Positions 1-5,424 of a stretch of DNA of 5,424 nucleotides are shown here, piece by piece. The stretch is taken from positions 1-5,424 of the forward strand of contig SLPP01000279.1 of assembly GCA_007131945.1 (NCBI GenBank), in the 5' to 3' direction. Below the pieces are notes generated by a model that worked only from the letters and a program-made list of their open reading frames with translations, was not told where the DNA came from and ran no database searches. The translations under genes and the position numbers were made by a program. The stretch's first letter is position 1; every line of letters starts with the position of its first letter. The DNA is from Paracoccaceae bacterium. Its GTDB lineage: Bacteria > Pseudomonadota > Alphaproteobacteria > Rhodobacterales > Rhodobacteraceae.

Positions 1-28
1 TCGTGATATTCCAGAAGGTTGCGGGAGC

Positions 29-42
29 GCACAAAATTGTGC
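29..42. repeat. A+T-centred inverted repeat left of mepA
   Basis: GCACAA, two A bases, then TTGTGC: a perfect 6-bp inverted repeat with a 2-nt centre, lying in a local A+T patch. It is too tight to be a good RNA hairpin, so a protein-binding site (operator) for a gene beyond the left edge is as plausible as a role in ending the mepA transcript. On the minus strand the centre reads as a four-T run, which follows the G+C palindrome at 54-71. The symmetry is seen directly; the function is not. Confidence 0.35.
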
Positions 43-53
43 ACCTGGCCACG

Positions 54-71
54 CCGCCCGGATCCGGGCGG
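54..71 (-). terminator. candidate mepA terminator hairpin (18-bp perfect palindrome)
   Basis: CCGCCCGGATCCGGGCGG is a perfect 18-bp palindrome able to form a 7-bp G+C stem with a GATC loop. It begins 23 nt past the mepA TAG stop in the direction of mepA transcription. No T tract follows immediately; the nearest is a TTTT run about 18 nt further on, inside the next inverted repeat. It could be a weak intrinsic terminator, a 3'-end stabilising hairpin or a Rho-assisted end. The position supports a 3'-end role and the missing U tract weakens it. Confidence 0.4.
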
Positions 72-94
72 GATCGGCCGGGATGACGCCGGTC

Positions 95-997
95 CTACGG
101 CCGGCGCACCACCTCGGCGCATTGCTGCGGCAGGTCGGCGAGCGTGAACTCGCGGGGATGCCGGCGGCGGGGGGCGGGTTCGGTGCGCTCGGTCCGGGGC
201 GGCGGGCGCAGGAAGTCGGTCACCCACCACGTCAGCGTGTCGTCGCAGCCATTGCCGCCGTTCGACAGCTCCGCCACCGTCGGCCGCTGCGTCTCGCAAT
301 GGCGCGAGCCCTGCGGGCAGCGCAGCCGGACGTGGAAGTGGAAGTTGTGCCCGGCGGCGGGGCGGATCTTCTGCAGCCAGGGCGTGTCGGCGCGCGTCGC
401 GGTGCGGCACATCTCGATCTTCACCGCGGCGGCGACGAAGATGCGGTCCACCCGCGGGTCGCTCGCCGCGGCGCGCAGCAGCGCATGGTGCTGCGCCGTC
501 CAGTTCGAGTTGATGCTGCGCTGATCCTCGGTCCGCACCGAGATCGAACTGATCCGCTCGCGCTCGGCCCGGCTCAGGTCCAGCCGCGGCGGCGGCAGCA
601 TCCAGATATCGGCGTCGAGCCCCATCTGGTGACTCGCATGCCCCGAAGTCATCGGCCCGCCGCGCGGCTGGCTGATGTCGCCGACATAGAGCCCGCGCCA
701 GCCGATCCGCACCGCCTCGCGGCTCAGATCCTGGATATAGGCGATCATCTCGGGATGACCCCAGTGACGGTTGCGGGAAAGCCGCATCGCCTGCCAGGTC
801 GGCCCCGTCTCGGGCAGGGCAACGAGCCCGTCGGCGCAGCCGCGTGCATAGGAGCCGAAGGCCTGCGGCGGCGCCACGGTGGGCATCGCGTGCGCTCCGA
901 AGAGCTGGTTGGCCAGGTCGCGCGCCGGCGCCGGACCCGCCACGCCCACCGCCAAGGCGGCGGCGAGGATCAGGAGGGTCTGTTTTCCACGTCCCAT
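95..997 (-). CDS. mepA: penicillin-insensitive murein endopeptidase MepA (peptidase family M74)
   Basis: 300 aa. In this family a periplasmic zinc metallopeptidase of the LAS superfamily cleaves D-alanyl-meso-DAP cross-links in murein and is not blocked by penicillin. Residues 1-25 look like a signal peptide: basic start MGRGK, Leu/Ala core, likely cleavage after APA and before RDLANQ. The active-site motif SGHASHQMGLDADIW (118-132) supplies His120, His123 and Asp130. HNFHFHVRLRCP (217-228) supplies His217, His220 and His222. These match the E. coli ligand pattern H113/D120/H211 with a 10-11 residue offset. Six cysteines (54, 197, 227, 234, 251, 293) fit the three E. coli disulfides. Residues 263-285 form a Pro/Arg-rich linker before the C-terminal cysteine. 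The ATG at 997 is the only sensible start; AAGGAG lies 13 nt upstream inside the transporter gene, a rather long spacer. The start overlaps the transporter gene by 28 nt, indicating an operon. The frame stays open far upstream to 2305, but that part is a shadow of the transporter. Confidence 0.95.
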   Translation of the reverse strand: MGRGKQTLLILAAALAVGVAGPAPARDLANQLFGAHAMPTVAPPQAFGSYARGCADGLVALPETGPTWQAMRLSRNRHWGHPEMIAYIQDLSREAVRIGWRGLYVGDISQPRGGPMTSGHASHQMGLDADIWMLPPPRLDLSRAERERISSISVRTEDQRSINSNWTAQHHALLRAAASDPRVDRIFVAAAVKIEMCRTATRADTPWLQKIRPAAGHNFHFHVRLRCPQGSRHCETQRPTVAELSNGGNGCDDTLTWWVTDFLRPPPRTERTEPAPRRRHPREFTLADLPQQCAEVVRRP

Positions 998-2343
998 GCC
1001 GATTCCGGTTCTCCTTCCGGCTTTACCCAGAGTAGCAGAAACAACCCCACCGCGAAAAGCAGGATCAGGGGCGAGACACCGAGCCGCTGGCTTTCGGTCA
1101 AGGTGGTGGCCAGCGCGATCAGCCCCGGCGCCATGAAGCTGAGCACCTTGCCCGAAAGCGCGTAGAGGCCGAAGGCCTCGGTCATCCGCTCGGGATTGCC
1201 CTGTCGCACCATCATCGTGCGCGAGGCTGCCTGGAGCGCGCCGCCCGAGGCGCCGATCAGGCCGCCGCAGATGTAGAACACCCAGTCGGGGGCGGTCGAT
1301 CCCGGCGCGATGGGTATGAACAGGACCATCGTGCGGTCGGTCGAGACGATGATGCAGCAGACGAGGATCAGCATCAGGATGCAGGTGACGATCACCGGTT
1401 TCGGTCCGAGGCGCCGGTCCGCCCGTCCGCCGACCCAGCAGCCGATGACGCCGATTATCGAGGCGAGGATGCCGAAGACCCCGACCTGGACGATCGACCA
1501 GCCCAGCACGCCGGCGGCATAGATCCCGCCGAAGATGTAGATGCCGTTCAGGCCGTCGCGGTAGAAGGTCGAGGAGGCCAGATAGGCAAGCAGGCTGGGA
1601 TGCTTTGGCAGGCGCTTGAGCGTGGTGCCGAGGTCGGACAGGCCGCGGCGAATGACGCGCGTGTCGAAGGGCGCCTGCTTCGGCGGCTCCTTCACCCAGA
1701 GGAAGAAGGGAATGACGAAGACCAGGTACCAGAGCGCGGTGAAGGGCCCGACCGACCGCGTGCCCTCGCGCGCCTCGGGGTCGAGCCCGAACAGCGGCTC
1801 GAGGCCGATCAGGGTGACGCCCCGGTCGTTCTCGGCCAGGAACAGCAGCATGATCACCAGAGCTGCGAGCCCGCCGATATAGCCGAAGGCCCAGCCCGAG
1901 CCCGAGATGCGGCCGATCTCCTGCCTGTTGCCCAGCGTCGGCAGGATCGCATTGGTGAAGATGATGCCGTATTCCAGCCCGATCATGCCGATGCCGAAGG
2001 CGATCAGGATCCAGATGAGCGTTGCCTGGTCCGCCTCCGGCACCGCCCACCACAGCGCCCAGGCGCCGACGACGTAGAGCAGCGACCAGAACAGGACCCA
2101 GGGGCGTTTCGGGCCGGTGTTGTCGGCGATGGCGCCGAGGATCGGGGCGAAGACCGCGATCACCATGCCGAAGGCGAAGTTCATCCAGCCCCACATCGCC
2201 TGCCCGGTCACCGGGTCCGGTGCCACGGCGGCGGCGAAATAGGGCGCGAAGATGAAGGTGGTCAGCAGCGTGCTGTAGGGCTGGTTCGCCCAGTCGAACC
2301 ACCACCAGCCCCAGATCCGCCGGGTGTTCTTTCCCTCGGCCAT
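970..2343 (-). CDS. MFS transporter, UMF1 / Atg22-like family
   Basis: 457 aa integral inner-membrane protein with about 12 predicted membrane spans, by eye near 24-41, 52-73, 82-101, 107-129, 150-170, 200-217, 262-280, 285-305, 316-334, 353-373, 391-414 and 422-440. The N-terminal FDWANQPYST (16-25) is the FDWANSAY-type signature of the UMF1/Atg22 branch of the major facilitator superfamily. GAIADNTGPKRPW (70-82) is the MFS motif-A loop between spans 2 and 3. YRDGLNGIYIFGGIYAAGV (261-279) also fits UMF1 members. Yeast Atg22 exports amino acids from the vacuole; the substrate of bacterial UMF1 proteins is not established and nothing here identifies it. The ATG at 2343 is chosen because a perfect AGGAGG sits 5 nt upstream. 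A GTG at 2358 would add five residues but lies upstream of that ribosome site. First gene of a unit with mepA, whose start it overlaps by 28 nt. Confidence 0.9.
   Translation of the reverse strand: MAEGKNTRRIWGWWWFDWANQPYSTLLTTFIFAPYFAAAVAPDPVTGQAMWGWMNFAFGMVIAVFAPILGAIADNTGPKRPWVLFWSLLYVVGAWALWWAVPEADQATLIWILIAFGIGMIGLEYGIIFTNAILPTLGNRQEIGRISGSGWAFGYIGGLAALVIMLLFLAENDRGVTLIGLEPLFGLDPEAREGTRSVGPFTALWYLVFVIPFFLWVKEPPKQAPFDTRVIRRGLSDLGTTLKRLPKHPSLLAYLASSTFYRDGLNGIYIFGGIYAAGVLGWSIVQVGVFGILASIIGVIGCWVGGRADRRLGPKPVIVTCILMLILVCCIIVSTDRTMVLFIPIAPGSTAPDWVFYICGGLIGASGGALQAASRTMMVRQGNPERMTEAFGLYALSGKVLSFMAPGLIALATTLTESQRLGVSPLILLFAVGLFLLLWVKPEGEPESAWDVENRPS
1011..1016 (-). promoter_or_regulatory. ribosome-binding site of mepA inside the transporter gene
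   Basis: AAGGAG on the minus strand, 13 nt before the mepA ATG. The spacing is longer than the usual 5-9 nt, which fits re-initiation by ribosomes finishing the transporter gene 28 nt into mepA. No other start codon in frame sits closer to it. Confidence 0.5.
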
Positions 2344-2475
2344 GCCTGCCTCCTGCACGATGCCGCGATGAAGCCCGAAGCCGCCCGGTCAGGCAAGCCG
2401 AAATGCCCCTCTCATCGAGATTTCATCGCCGCCGCGGGGCTTTCACGGGCTTGCGTATCGCGCTAAGCGGGGCGG
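2344..2475. other. divergent intergenic region between the transporter and the DUF1643 gene
   Basis: This 132-bp gap should contain the promoters of both divergent units. On the minus strand a TTGCCT hexamer (about 2398-2403) followed 17 nt later by CTTCAT is the best -35/-10 pair I can see for the transporter, but it is poor (4/6 and about 3/6). On the plus strand no convincing pair precedes the DUF1643 start. Short repeats are present, such as TCATCG twice at 2412-2429, but nothing forms a clear operator. Confidence 0.3.
2349..2354 (-). promoter_or_regulatory. strong ribosome-binding site deciding the transporter start
   Basis: AGGAGG on the minus strand, a full match to the anti-Shine-Dalgarno core, with a 5-nt spacer to the ATG at 2343. 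It lies inside the five extra codons that the upstream GTG at 2358 would add, so the ATG is the likely start. Confidence 0.75.
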
Positions 2476-2994
2476 ATGATCACGCGGGCGCACATGAAGG
2501 GCGATGCGGCGAGCACGGCGGAATACTCGCCCTGCCTCGCCTATCGCTACACGCTGACCCGGGTCTGGGACGCGGGCGGGGGGCGGGCGCTCTTCGTCAT
2601 GCTCAACCCCTCGACCGCGACCGAGGTGCAGAACGACCCGACCGTCGAGCGCTGCGAGCGGCGGGCGCGGGCGCTGGGTTTCGGGGCGTTCCGGGTCTGC
2701 AACATCTTCGCCTTCCGGGCGACCGATCCGCGGGTGATGCGGGCGGTCGCCGATCCGGTGGGGCCGGGCAATGACGCGGCGATCCTGGAAAGCGCGGGCT
2801 GGGCCGACCGGATCGTCTGCGCCTGGGGCACGCATGGGGCGCATCTGGATCGCGGCCCGGCGGTGGCGCGGCTTCTGCGCGCGACGGGGCAGCCGCTCTT
2901 CCATCTGGGGCTGAGCAAGGCCGGGCATCCCAGGCACCCGCTCTATATCGGCTACGACCGCCAGCCCGAGCCCTGGGCGATCCAGGGACCGTGA
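2476..2994 (+). CDS. DUF1643 domain-containing protein
   Basis: 172 aa, soluble, no signal peptide or membrane span. It matches the DUF1643 family over nearly its whole length: MLNPSTATEVQNDPTVERC (42-60), NIFAFRATDP (76-85), GPGND (96-100), AWGTHG (116-121) and LGLSKAGHPRHPLY (144-157). The family is widespread in bacteria and phages and its biochemical function is not known to me. The conserved Asn, Asp, Trp and His residues hint at a small ligand-binding or catalytic site, but that is inference. The ATG at 2476 follows a weak purine stretch (GGGGCGG). A second ATG at 2494 (residue 7) is possible, though the longer N-terminus resembles what I recall of related proteins. The gene stands alone on the plus strand, diverging from the transporter and converging on lpxK. 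Context therefore gives no functional clue. Confidence 0.88.
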   Translation: MITRAHMKGDAASTAEYSPCLAYRYTLTRVWDAGGGRALFVMLNPSTATEVQNDPTVERCERRARALGFGAFRVCNIFAFRATDPRVMRAVADPVGPGNDAAILESAGWADRIVCAWGTHGAHLDRGPAVARLLRATGQPLFHLGLSKAGHPRHPLYIGYDRQPEPWAIQGP

Positions 2995-3006
2995 CCGGGT
3001 TCCTGG
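2982..3006 (+). terminator. stem-loop across the DUF1643 stop codon (weak terminator candidate)
   Basis: CCAGGGACC (2982-2990) pairs with GGTTCCTGG (2998-3006), a 9-bp stem with one G-U wobble and a 7-nt loop that contains the TGA stop. A short GGGTTT follows at 3009-3014, not a proper U tract. A second small hairpin, TCCGG-CGC-CCGGA, lies at 3014-3026. These may protect the 3' end or assist termination; the evidence is base pairing only. Confidence 0.25.
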
Positions 3007-3069
3007 CTGGGTTTCCGGCGCCCGGACCAGCGGCCGAGGGGCTGTCCGGGGGCGAGCGCGTCCGCGCGT

Positions 3070-3109
3070 GGACCAACCCGCCCTCGACCGCGCCTGGTGT
3101 CCGGTTTTT
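3070..3109 (+). terminator. possible intrinsic terminator of the DUF1643 transcript
   Basis: GGACCA (3070-3075) can pair with TGG and TCC (3095-3102, with a 2-nt bulge). This 6-bp interrupted stem has a 19-nt loop and is followed by GG and then five Ts (3105-3109). The T run is the first one after the DUF1643 stop. The stem is weak and the loop long, so this is a tentative call. Confidence 0.2.
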
Positions 3110-3127
3110 GAAGATCAGGCAGGAAAG

Positions 3128-3316
3128 ATGCAAAAATTCGTCACGGAAACGACGATTTCCGCAAAAATTCGACGATTTTCGTGGCGGGGACTTTTCGATA
3201 TGTCTTGTGGCAGAATCCCCCGACCAGATACAACATCTGGTAGGTCAGGCCAGTTCCGTTCTGTCCGAACAGATATATCGGCGGTCGGGTCCCGCCGGTT
3301 CCTGCCGAACGGATAA
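3128..3316 (+). CDS. possible small ORF in the A+T-rich spacer (62 aa, doubtful)
   Basis: An ATG at 3128 is preceded by AGGA only 3 nt away and opens a 62-codon frame ending in TAA. The product would be strongly basic, with many Arg and Ser residues, and has no domain, membrane span or signal that I recognise. The frame runs straight through the direct repeats and hairpins, and third positions are not G+C-biased as in the neighbouring genes. Both points argue against real coding. It may be chance or part of a non-coding repeat. The frame is also open upstream to an ATG at 3068. Confidence 0.15.
   Translation: MQKFVTETTISAKIRRFSWRGLFDMSCGRIPRPDTTSGRSGQFRSVRTDISAVGSRRFLPNG
3130..3181. repeat. 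A+T-rich interleaved direct repeats with internal hairpin
   Basis: GCAAAAATTCG occurs exactly twice, at 3130-3140 and 3161-3171, a 31-bp period. CGACGATTTCCG (3150-3161) recurs as CGACGATTTTCG (3170-3181), 11 of 12 identical. Between them CGGAAA-CGACGA-TTTCCG (3144-3161) forms a perfect 6-bp stem. On the minus strand this stem is followed 7 nt later by TTTTT (3132-3136), so it could be a weak terminator for lpxK readthrough. The composition contrasts with both flanks. Confidence 0.55.
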
Positions 3317-3329
3317 GACGGATCTGGTC
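3222..3329. repeat. competing inverted repeats GACCAGAT / ATCTGGT / ATCTGGTC
   Basis: ACCAGAT (3223-3229) pairs perfectly with ATCTGGT (3235-3241) across a 5-nt loop. The same left arm, GACCAGAT (3222-3229), is also an exact 8-bp complement of ATCTGGTC (3322-3329), which touches the lpxK stop codon. The left arm can therefore make a local hairpin or close a loop of about 92 nt. The lpxK-proximal arm makes this relevant to the 3' end of the lpxK transcript. Confidence 0.45.
3256..3321. repeat. imperfect 26-bp direct repeats carrying GTTC-N5-GAAC palindromes
   Basis: Two 26-bp segments, 3256-3281 and 3296-3321, agree at 18 of 26 positions by hand alignment and start 40 bp apart. Each holds a perfect GTTC-N5-GAAC dyad (3258-3270 and 3298-3310). 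Between them GGCGG (3280-3284) can pair with CCGCC (3292-3296). As RNA this gives three adjacent small hairpins just past the lpxK stop; as DNA the duplicated dyads resemble paired operator sites. The spacing does not match the alphaproteobacterial LexA box (GTTC-N7-GTTC). Confidence 0.45.
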
Positions 3330-4313
3330 TCAGAGGCCGAGGGCGGCGCGGAAGCCGTCGGGGTCGTCGATCTGCAGCCGGACGGGCAGGGTCAGGACCT
3401 TGTGGCGCGTGCCGGGCGGCAGGCGGACGGCGTCCTTCTCGGTGGTGACGAGCTGGGCGCCAAGCGATTTCGCCTCGTGTTCGAGCCGGCTCAGCAGCGC
3501 CGGGCCGATCGGCTGGTGGTCGTCGAGCGGCTGGGCGCGGGCGATCTCGACGCCGAGGCTCTCGAGCGTGTCGAAGAACTTCCGCGGCCGGCCGATCCCG
3601 GCGAAGGCGAGCGCGCGCAGCCCCTGCCAGCTCATCCCGGTCTCGAGCGGCGCGAGGCGCGCGGTGAAGACCGGCAGCGCGCCGAGCACCGCGCCCCATT
3701 GTGCGCTCAAACGCGCCTGCGCGTCGGGCGCGCCGATGGCGAGGACGAGGTCGGCGCGGGCGAGCCCCGCCGCGACCGGCTCGCGCAGCGGCCCCGCCGG
3801 CAGGCAGTAGCCGTTGCCGAAGCCGGCCTCGGCATCGACGACGACGACGGCGCGGGTCTTGACCACGGCGGGGTTCTGGAAACCGTCGTCCATCAGCACC
3901 ACCCCGGCGCCGGCGGCCTGCGCGGCGCGCACGCCGGCGGCGCGGTCGCGGGCGATCCAGCAGGGGGCGAAGGCGGCGATCAGCAGCGGCTCGTCGCCGA
4001 CCTCGGCCGCCGAATGTCGGCGCTGATCGACCTGCAGCGGGCCGGAGAGCCGCCCGCCATGCCCGCGCGAGACGACATGGACCGCCCGTCCGCGCTCGGC
4101 CAGCATCTGCGCCAGCGCGATCACCGCCGGCGTCTTGCCGGTGCCGCCGACGCTGAGATTGCCGAGGCAGATCACCGGCACATCGGCGCGCCAGCCGGGC
4201 CGCGCCACGCGCGATGCGGTGGCGCGGCCATAGGCCCAGCCGAGCGGGGTGAGCAGCCGCGCCTGCCAGCCGGGGCGGTCGGGCGGGTTGAACCAGAAGC
4301 CGGGCGGCCTCAT
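3330..4313 (-). CDS. lpxK: tetraacyldisaccharide 4'-kinase LpxK
   Basis: 327 aa. The enzyme transfers the gamma-phosphate of ATP to the 4' position of the tetraacyldisaccharide 1-phosphate, making lipid IVA on the cytoplasmic face of the inner membrane. Recognised by the family P-loop [12 protein letters not shown] (51-62), SRGHGG (82-87, where many homologues have SRGYGG), GDEPLL (106-111), the Mg/catalytic-region motif MDDGFQNP (141-148), PAGPLREP (172-179) and TEKDAVRLP (291-299). N-terminal residues 1-35 contain the hydrophobic/amphipathic stretch that anchors LpxK to the membrane in characterised members. The length is normal. The ATG at 4313 overlaps the waaA stop as ATGA, with no strong Shine-Dalgarno (only GGGGCG upstream), so translation is probably coupled to waaA. 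All key motifs are intact. The TGA stop is followed at once by the hairpin-rich spacer. Confidence 0.97.
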   Translation of the reverse strand: MRPPGFWFNPPDRPGWQARLLTPLGWAYGRATASRVARPGWRADVPVICLGNLSVGGTGKTPAVIALAQMLAERGRAVHVVSRGHGGRLSGPLQVDQRRHSAAEVGDEPLLIAAFAPCWIARDRAAGVRAAQAAGAGVVLMDDGFQNPAVVKTRAVVVVDAEAGFGNGYCLPAGPLREPVAAGLARADLVLAIGAPDAQARLSAQWGAVLGALPVFTARLAPLETGMSWQGLRALAFAGIGRPRKFFDTLESLGVEIARAQPLDDHQPIGPALLSRLEHEAKSLGAQLVTTEKDAVRLPPGTRHKVLTLPVRLQIDDPDGFRAALGL

Positions 4314-5424
4314 GGCGTCGCCCCGGCACCGGCACCAGCACCTGCCCCGGATTGGGCCCCGGTTTGGGCCCGCACCACCTCGACGATGCGCCGGGCGAGC
4401 GCGTCGGTGGCGTCCGAGCCCTCGGTGGCGATGCTCCAGGCGCGGAGCGCGGCCTCGGCGCCGATCTCGGGCGCCAGCAGCGCGGCGACCGCGTCGCCAA
4501 GCCCGGCCGGGGCGCCGATCCGGCGCGCGGCGCGGGCGTTGCGCAGCCGGTCGAGGAAGGGCCGGTCGGACGCGGCGGAATGCGGGCCGAAGACCAGGGC
4601 CGAGCCGAGCGCGGCGGCAAGCAGCGGTGCGGGGTTGCCGGCATCGCGGGTCAGCGAGCCGCCGAGATAGGCGATGGTGGCGAGGCGCAGGAAGAGGCCG
4701 GGCTCGTCCTCGGCATCGGCGATATAGACCTGCGTCGTCTCGGTGATGTCCTGGTCGAGCGCCCGGCGGGCGCAGACGAAGCCGACATCGCGCGCCCGTT
4801 CGGCGAGCGCCGCGCCCTGCGCCGGATCGCGCGGCGCGGCGATCAGCAGCAGGCGATGGGCGCGGCGCAGCGCCTGGACATGGGCAAGGAGCACGGCCTC
4901 GGCCTCGGCCTCGGGCAGCGACCAGCCGAACCAGCAGGGCCGGTTGGCGAGCGCGTCGCGCATCGCCTCGAGCTCGAAGGCGTTGCAGGGCGGCGCCGGC
5001 GGGTAGCGGGCCAGCGTGCCACTCGGCTCGACCGGGATCCCGGCGGGGACGAGCGCGCGCAGGAAGGCGGCGCTCTCGCGGTCGGCGGCGTGGATCTCGG
5101 TAATCGCGCCGAGGAGCCCGCGCAGGAAGCCGGGCCAGAGCCGCCAGCGGCCGGGCAGGGCCGGGCGGCAGGCATCGACCAGGAAGATCGGCACGCCGCG
5201 CCGCCGGGCGGTATCGATCAGCGCCGGCGGCAGGACCGCGCCGGCGAGCACGATGAGCGCCGGCGCGTGGCGGTCGAGATGCGCCGCGATCGCCTCGGGC
5301 GCCTCGGGCGGGCCGGGATCGGCGGCGGTGCCGGTGACGAGTGTCGCCGGCGCGGCGCGCAGCTCGCCGATCTGCCGGGCGAGGAGGGCGAGCGTCTCGG
5401 CGGCCTCGGCATCGGTCGCGTGCA
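4310..5424 (-). CDS. waaA: Kdo transferase WaaA (GT30), N-terminus beyond the window
   Basis: 370 residues are visible and the frame is still open at the right edge, so the N-terminus is missing. That part should include the membrane anchor and the general-base Glu of the family. WaaA transfers Kdo from CMP-Kdo to lipid IVA at the inner membrane. Visible are the end of the N-terminal GT-B domain (to about 130), then the nucleotide-sugar domain with [15 protein letters not shown] (233-247), AYLGGSL (251-257) and [11 protein letters not shown] (271-281). Several usual GT30 motifs differ: STHxGEE is replaced by WSLPEAE (167-173), PRHPER by PRDPAQ (197-202), and the GGxNPLE-type motif by AGNPAPLL (261-268), losing its acidic residue. 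The product ends in a Gly-Ala repeat. The GTG at 5251 is internal and not the start. The ATGA overlap with lpxK shows an operon. The call rests on fold motifs plus linkage to lpxK; altered donor or acceptor use is possible. Confidence 0.88.
   Translation of the reverse strand, partial: HATDAEAAETLALLARQIGELRAAPATLVTGTAADPGPPEAPEAIAAHLDRHAPALIVLAGAVLPPALIDTARRRGVPIFLVDACRPALPGRWRLWPGFLRGLLGAITEIHAADRESAAFLRALVPAGIPVEPSGTLARYPPAPPCNAFELEAMRDALANRPCWFGWSLPEAEAEAVLLAHVQALRRAHRLLLIAAPRDPAQGAALAERARDVGFVCARRALDQDITETTQVYIADAEDEPGLFLRLATIAYLGGSLTRDAGNPAPLLAAALGSALVFGPHSAASDRPFLDRLRNARAARRIGAPAGLGDAVAALLAPEIGAEAALRAWSIATEGSDATDALARRIVEVVRAQTGAQSGAGAGAGAGATP
4319..4348 (-). repeat. Gly-Ala hexanucleotide repeat at the waaA 3' end
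   Basis: Five consecutive Gly-Ala pairs are encoded by near-tandem GGTGCY hexamers immediately before the waaA stop and the overlapping lpxK start. Codons vary slightly (GGG/GGT, GCA/GCC/GCT), so the array is imperfect. Gain or loss of a hexamer would keep the frame and only change the tail length. The tail lies outside the catalytic fold. Confidence 0.6.

Larger units (their letters stand above)
2995..3329. other. 335-bp spacer between convergent genes, no confident gene
   Basis: The left part (2995-3100) is G+C-rich with small hairpins. From about 3103 to 3280 the composition shifts clearly toward A+T, with A5/T5 runs, two near-identical repeat units and several hairpins. It lies downstream of both the DUF1643 gene and lpxK, so promoters for those genes are not expected here, whereas terminators or an independent small RNA are. 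The sub-elements are listed separately. Confidence 0.6.

Noticed and set aside
83..1165. Open frame of 360 codons on the plus strand opposite mepA
   Set aside because: Opposite strand to a well-supported gene with intact catalytic residues. No recognisable domain and Arg/Ala-rich composition.
998..2305. Upstream extension of the mepA frame across the transporter gene (over 400 codons)
   Set aside because: Arg/Pro-rich shadow of the real transporter frame. It would place the MepA signal peptide in the middle of the protein.
1600..2466. Open frame of 288 codons on the plus strand opposite the transporter
   Set aside because: Composition dominated by Arg, Gly, Asp and Glu, typical of the complement of a hydrophobic membrane-protein gene.
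3253..3310. LexA-type SOS box
   Set aside because: The GTTC and GAAC words are present, but none are arranged as the alphaproteobacterial GTTC-N7-GTTC box.
3130..3321. CRISPR-like array
   Set aside because: Only two copies of each repeat, of differing lengths and imperfect, with no regular spacers and no cas genes.
3115..4644. Open frame of 509 codons on the minus strand overlapping lpxK and waaA in another frame
   Set aside because: Arg/Pro/Ala-rich shadow of lpxK and waaA, which are clearly encoded in the other two frames.
2991..4670. Open frame of 559 codons on the plus strand opposite lpxK and waaA
   Set aside because: It is antisense to lpxK, which has all its family motifs. The product is low-complexity Arg/Ala/Gly-rich with no domain, as expected of a shadow frame in G+C-rich DNA.
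5194..5251. GTG at 5251 as the start of waaA
   Set aside because: The frame stays open to the window edge, and the upstream residues fit the N-terminal GT-B domain of the family, so the gene is cut by the window and the GTG is internal.

Overview
The window is high-G+C DNA with gene content and protein sequences typical of an alphaproteobacterium, most likely a member of the Rhodobacteraceae/Paracoccaceae. That placement is inferred from the style of the LpxK, WaaA and UMF1-type proteins and from codon use; no rRNA or other phylogenetic marker is present. It looks like ordinary chromosomal housekeeping sequence. There is no transposase, integrase, phage gene, CRISPR array, tRNA or rRNA.

Layout from left to right. 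Positions 1-94 are a non-coding end holding two palindromes just past the end of mepA. Positions 95-2343, read leftward, form a two-gene unit: a 12-TM UMF1/Atg22-like major facilitator transporter (970-2343), then mepA (95-997), a secreted peptidoglycan endopeptidase whose start overlaps the transporter's end by 28 nt. A 132-bp divergent intergenic gap follows, then a rightward DUF1643-family gene (2476-2994). Next is a 335-bp gap between convergent genes (2995-3329). Its right-hand part is clearly richer in A+T than its surroundings and is full of short direct repeats and hairpins. The right end, read leftward, holds two lipid A/core lipopolysaccharide genes: waaA (4310-5424, 5' end beyond the window) and lpxK (3330-4313), joined by a 4-nt ATGA overlap.

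Functionally, waaA and lpxK belong to one pathway. LpxK phosphorylates the tetraacyl disaccharide to lipid IVA at the inner membrane, and WaaA adds Kdo to it. mepA acts in the periplasm on murein cross-links. All recognised leftward genes are therefore envelope-related, but the two leftward units are separated by the rightward DUF1643 gene and are probably transcribed separately.

I found no convincing new multi-gene system. The items most worth a second look are the structured A+T-rich convergent spacer (possible non-coding RNA, dispersed repeat or terminator complex), the departures from usual GT30 motifs in WaaA, and the tight coupling of an unassigned transporter to a murein endopeptidase.
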